Assembly: GCA_003645495.1 (NCBI GenBank)
Contig: QNFK01000143.1
Coordinates: 1-5,886 of the forward strand
DNA from: Gammaproteobacteria bacterium
GTDB lineage: Bacteria; Pseudomonadota; Gammaproteobacteria; Steroidobacterales; Woeseiaceae
Length of the DNA stretch: 5,886 nucleotides
Reading direction: 5' to 3'
Shown here: positions 5,135-5,886 of the stretch, one piece after another
How the letters are laid out: every line of letters starts with the position of its first letter
Numbering within the stretch: the stretch's first letter is position 1
Program-made: the position numbers and the translations under genes
Notes under the pieces: model-generated
What the model was told of the DNA's origin: nothing
Databases searched by the model: none
What the model saw: only the letters and a program-made list of their open reading frames with translations

Positions 5135-5886
5135 AAAACCAACATTACATCCGAGCGCCAAAGAATCCGCGTTCAGCGACATCGAGGACATCATTGCCGA
5201 CATTCGTGACGGCAAGATGGTCATCATGGTCGACGATGAAAATCGGGAGAACGAGGGCGATCTTTTGATGGCTGCGGCGAAGGTTCGGCCTGAGGACATC
5301 AATTACATGGCGCGGTACGGACGTGGCCTGATTTGCCTGACCATCTCACGCGAACGTTGCGCCCAGCTTCGATTGCCGCTGATGGTTGACGATACGGATG
5401 ACAAGCACGCAACAAATTTTACAATCTCAATTGAGGCGGCTGAGGGAATCACAACCGGCATATCCGCGCACGACCGGGCGCGCACAGTGCAGGTAGCTGT
5501 CGCGGAGGGTGCCAAACCGGAGCACCTTTGTCAGCCAGGTCATATTTTCCCGGTAATGGCACAACCGGGCGGCGTGCTGACGCGAGCCGGCCATACAGAA
5601 GCGGGTTGCGATCTCGCCCGGCTGGCAGGGCTTGAGCCCGCGGCGACGATAGTTGAGATATTGAATGACGATGGCAGCATGGCGCGCCGACCGGATCTCG
5701 AACGATTTTCCAGGGAGCATGGCATCCGCATCGGAACGATCGCGGACCTGATTCGCTACCGCCTTGAGAAAGAACGCAACGTCGATCGAATTGCTGAGGA
5801 AAAAGTCACCACGGCGTACGGCGAATTTACGATGTACTGCTACGATGATCACGTGAACCAGGCGGTACATATTGCGCTGGTCAAAG
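5121..5886 (+). CDS. ribBA: 3,4-dihydroxy-2-butanone 4-phosphate synthase with GTP cyclohydrolase II-type domain (RibBA), partial
   Basis: The frame is open from 5121 to the right edge (255 codons). Residues about 15-215 form a complete DHBP synthase domain, which converts ribulose 5-phosphate to the four-carbon unit of lumazine. It has the acidic, magnesium-binding loop DDENRENEGDLLM (38-50), GRGLICL (67-73), HATNFTIS (96-103), TTGISAHDRART (111-122), QPGHIFP (138-144), RAGHTEAGCDLARLAG (155-170) and the closing TIADLIRYR. From about residue 221 (VDRIAEEKVTTAYGEF, then VHIALVK) a GTP cyclohydrolase II-like domain begins, so this is the fused form, not stand-alone RibB. That domain's zinc cysteines lie outside the window, so its activity cannot be judged. 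Two in-frame ATGs, 5121 and 5127, are possible; GAGAG (5113-5117) is three bases from the first and nine from the second, favouring 5127. The gene overlaps ribE by 14 or 8 bases. Confidence 0.95.
   Translation, partial: MAMAEKPTLHPSAKESAFSDIEDIIADIRDGKMVIMVDDENRENEGDLLMAAAKVRPEDINYMARYGRGLICLTISRERCAQLRLPLMVDDTDDKHATNFTISIEAAEGITTGISAHDRARTVQVAVAEGAKPEHLCQPGHIFPVMAQPGGVLTRAGHTEAGCDLARLAGLEPAATIVEILNDDGSMARRPDLERFSREHGIRIGTIADLIRYRLEKERNVDRIAEEKVTTAYGEFTMYCYDDHVNQAVHIALVK

Overview
The window looks like ordinary chromosomal DNA from a gammaproteobacterium. The order glyA - nrdR - ribD - ribE - ribBA on one strand, with ettA divergent at the left edge, is a housekeeping arrangement known from that class. 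The predicted GlyA, NrdR, RibD and RibE proteins closely resemble their Escherichia coli counterparts as I remember them. I cannot place the organism more precisely from sequence alone.

Layout. Positions 1-95 hold the first 31 codons of ettA on the minus strand; this gene is easily missed because it runs off the left edge. Positions 96-215 are a compact divergent promoter region. Positions 216-1175 encode a zinc-dependent histone-deacetylase-like (AcuC/HDAC family) amidohydrolase with a TTG start and a seven-G tract as its probable ribosome-binding element. After a 114-base spacer carrying two stem-loops and a likely promoter comes glyA (1290-2543, serine hydroxymethyltransferase). A short gap then leads to nrdR (2588-3103, the ribonucleotide reductase repressor). 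A 250-base stretch without a convincing gene (3104-3353) precedes ribD (3354-4487), ribE (4493-5134) and ribBA (5121 to beyond the right edge). The last three genes are packed end to end or overlap and are almost certainly one transcription unit.

How the genes fit together. RibD, RibE and RibBA provide most of the riboflavin pathway: RibBA makes the four-carbon precursor and may also open GTP, RibD performs deamination and reduction, and RibE catalyses the final dismutation. The lumazine synthase gene (ribH), which usually follows ribBA in this order, would lie beyond the window. GlyA supplies one-carbon units and NrdR controls deoxynucleotide synthesis, so the block groups folate, nucleotide and flavin metabolism. 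The HDAC-like gene has no evident metabolic link to its neighbours and is the main accessory element.

I found no mobile element, CRISPR array, tRNA or rRNA, and no evidence of a new multi-gene system. The points most worth checking are the HDAC-like gene lodged between ettA and glyA, its G-tract/TTG start, the long structured leader before ribD that lacks an FMN riboswitch, and several perfect inverted repeats placed at gene ends and starts.
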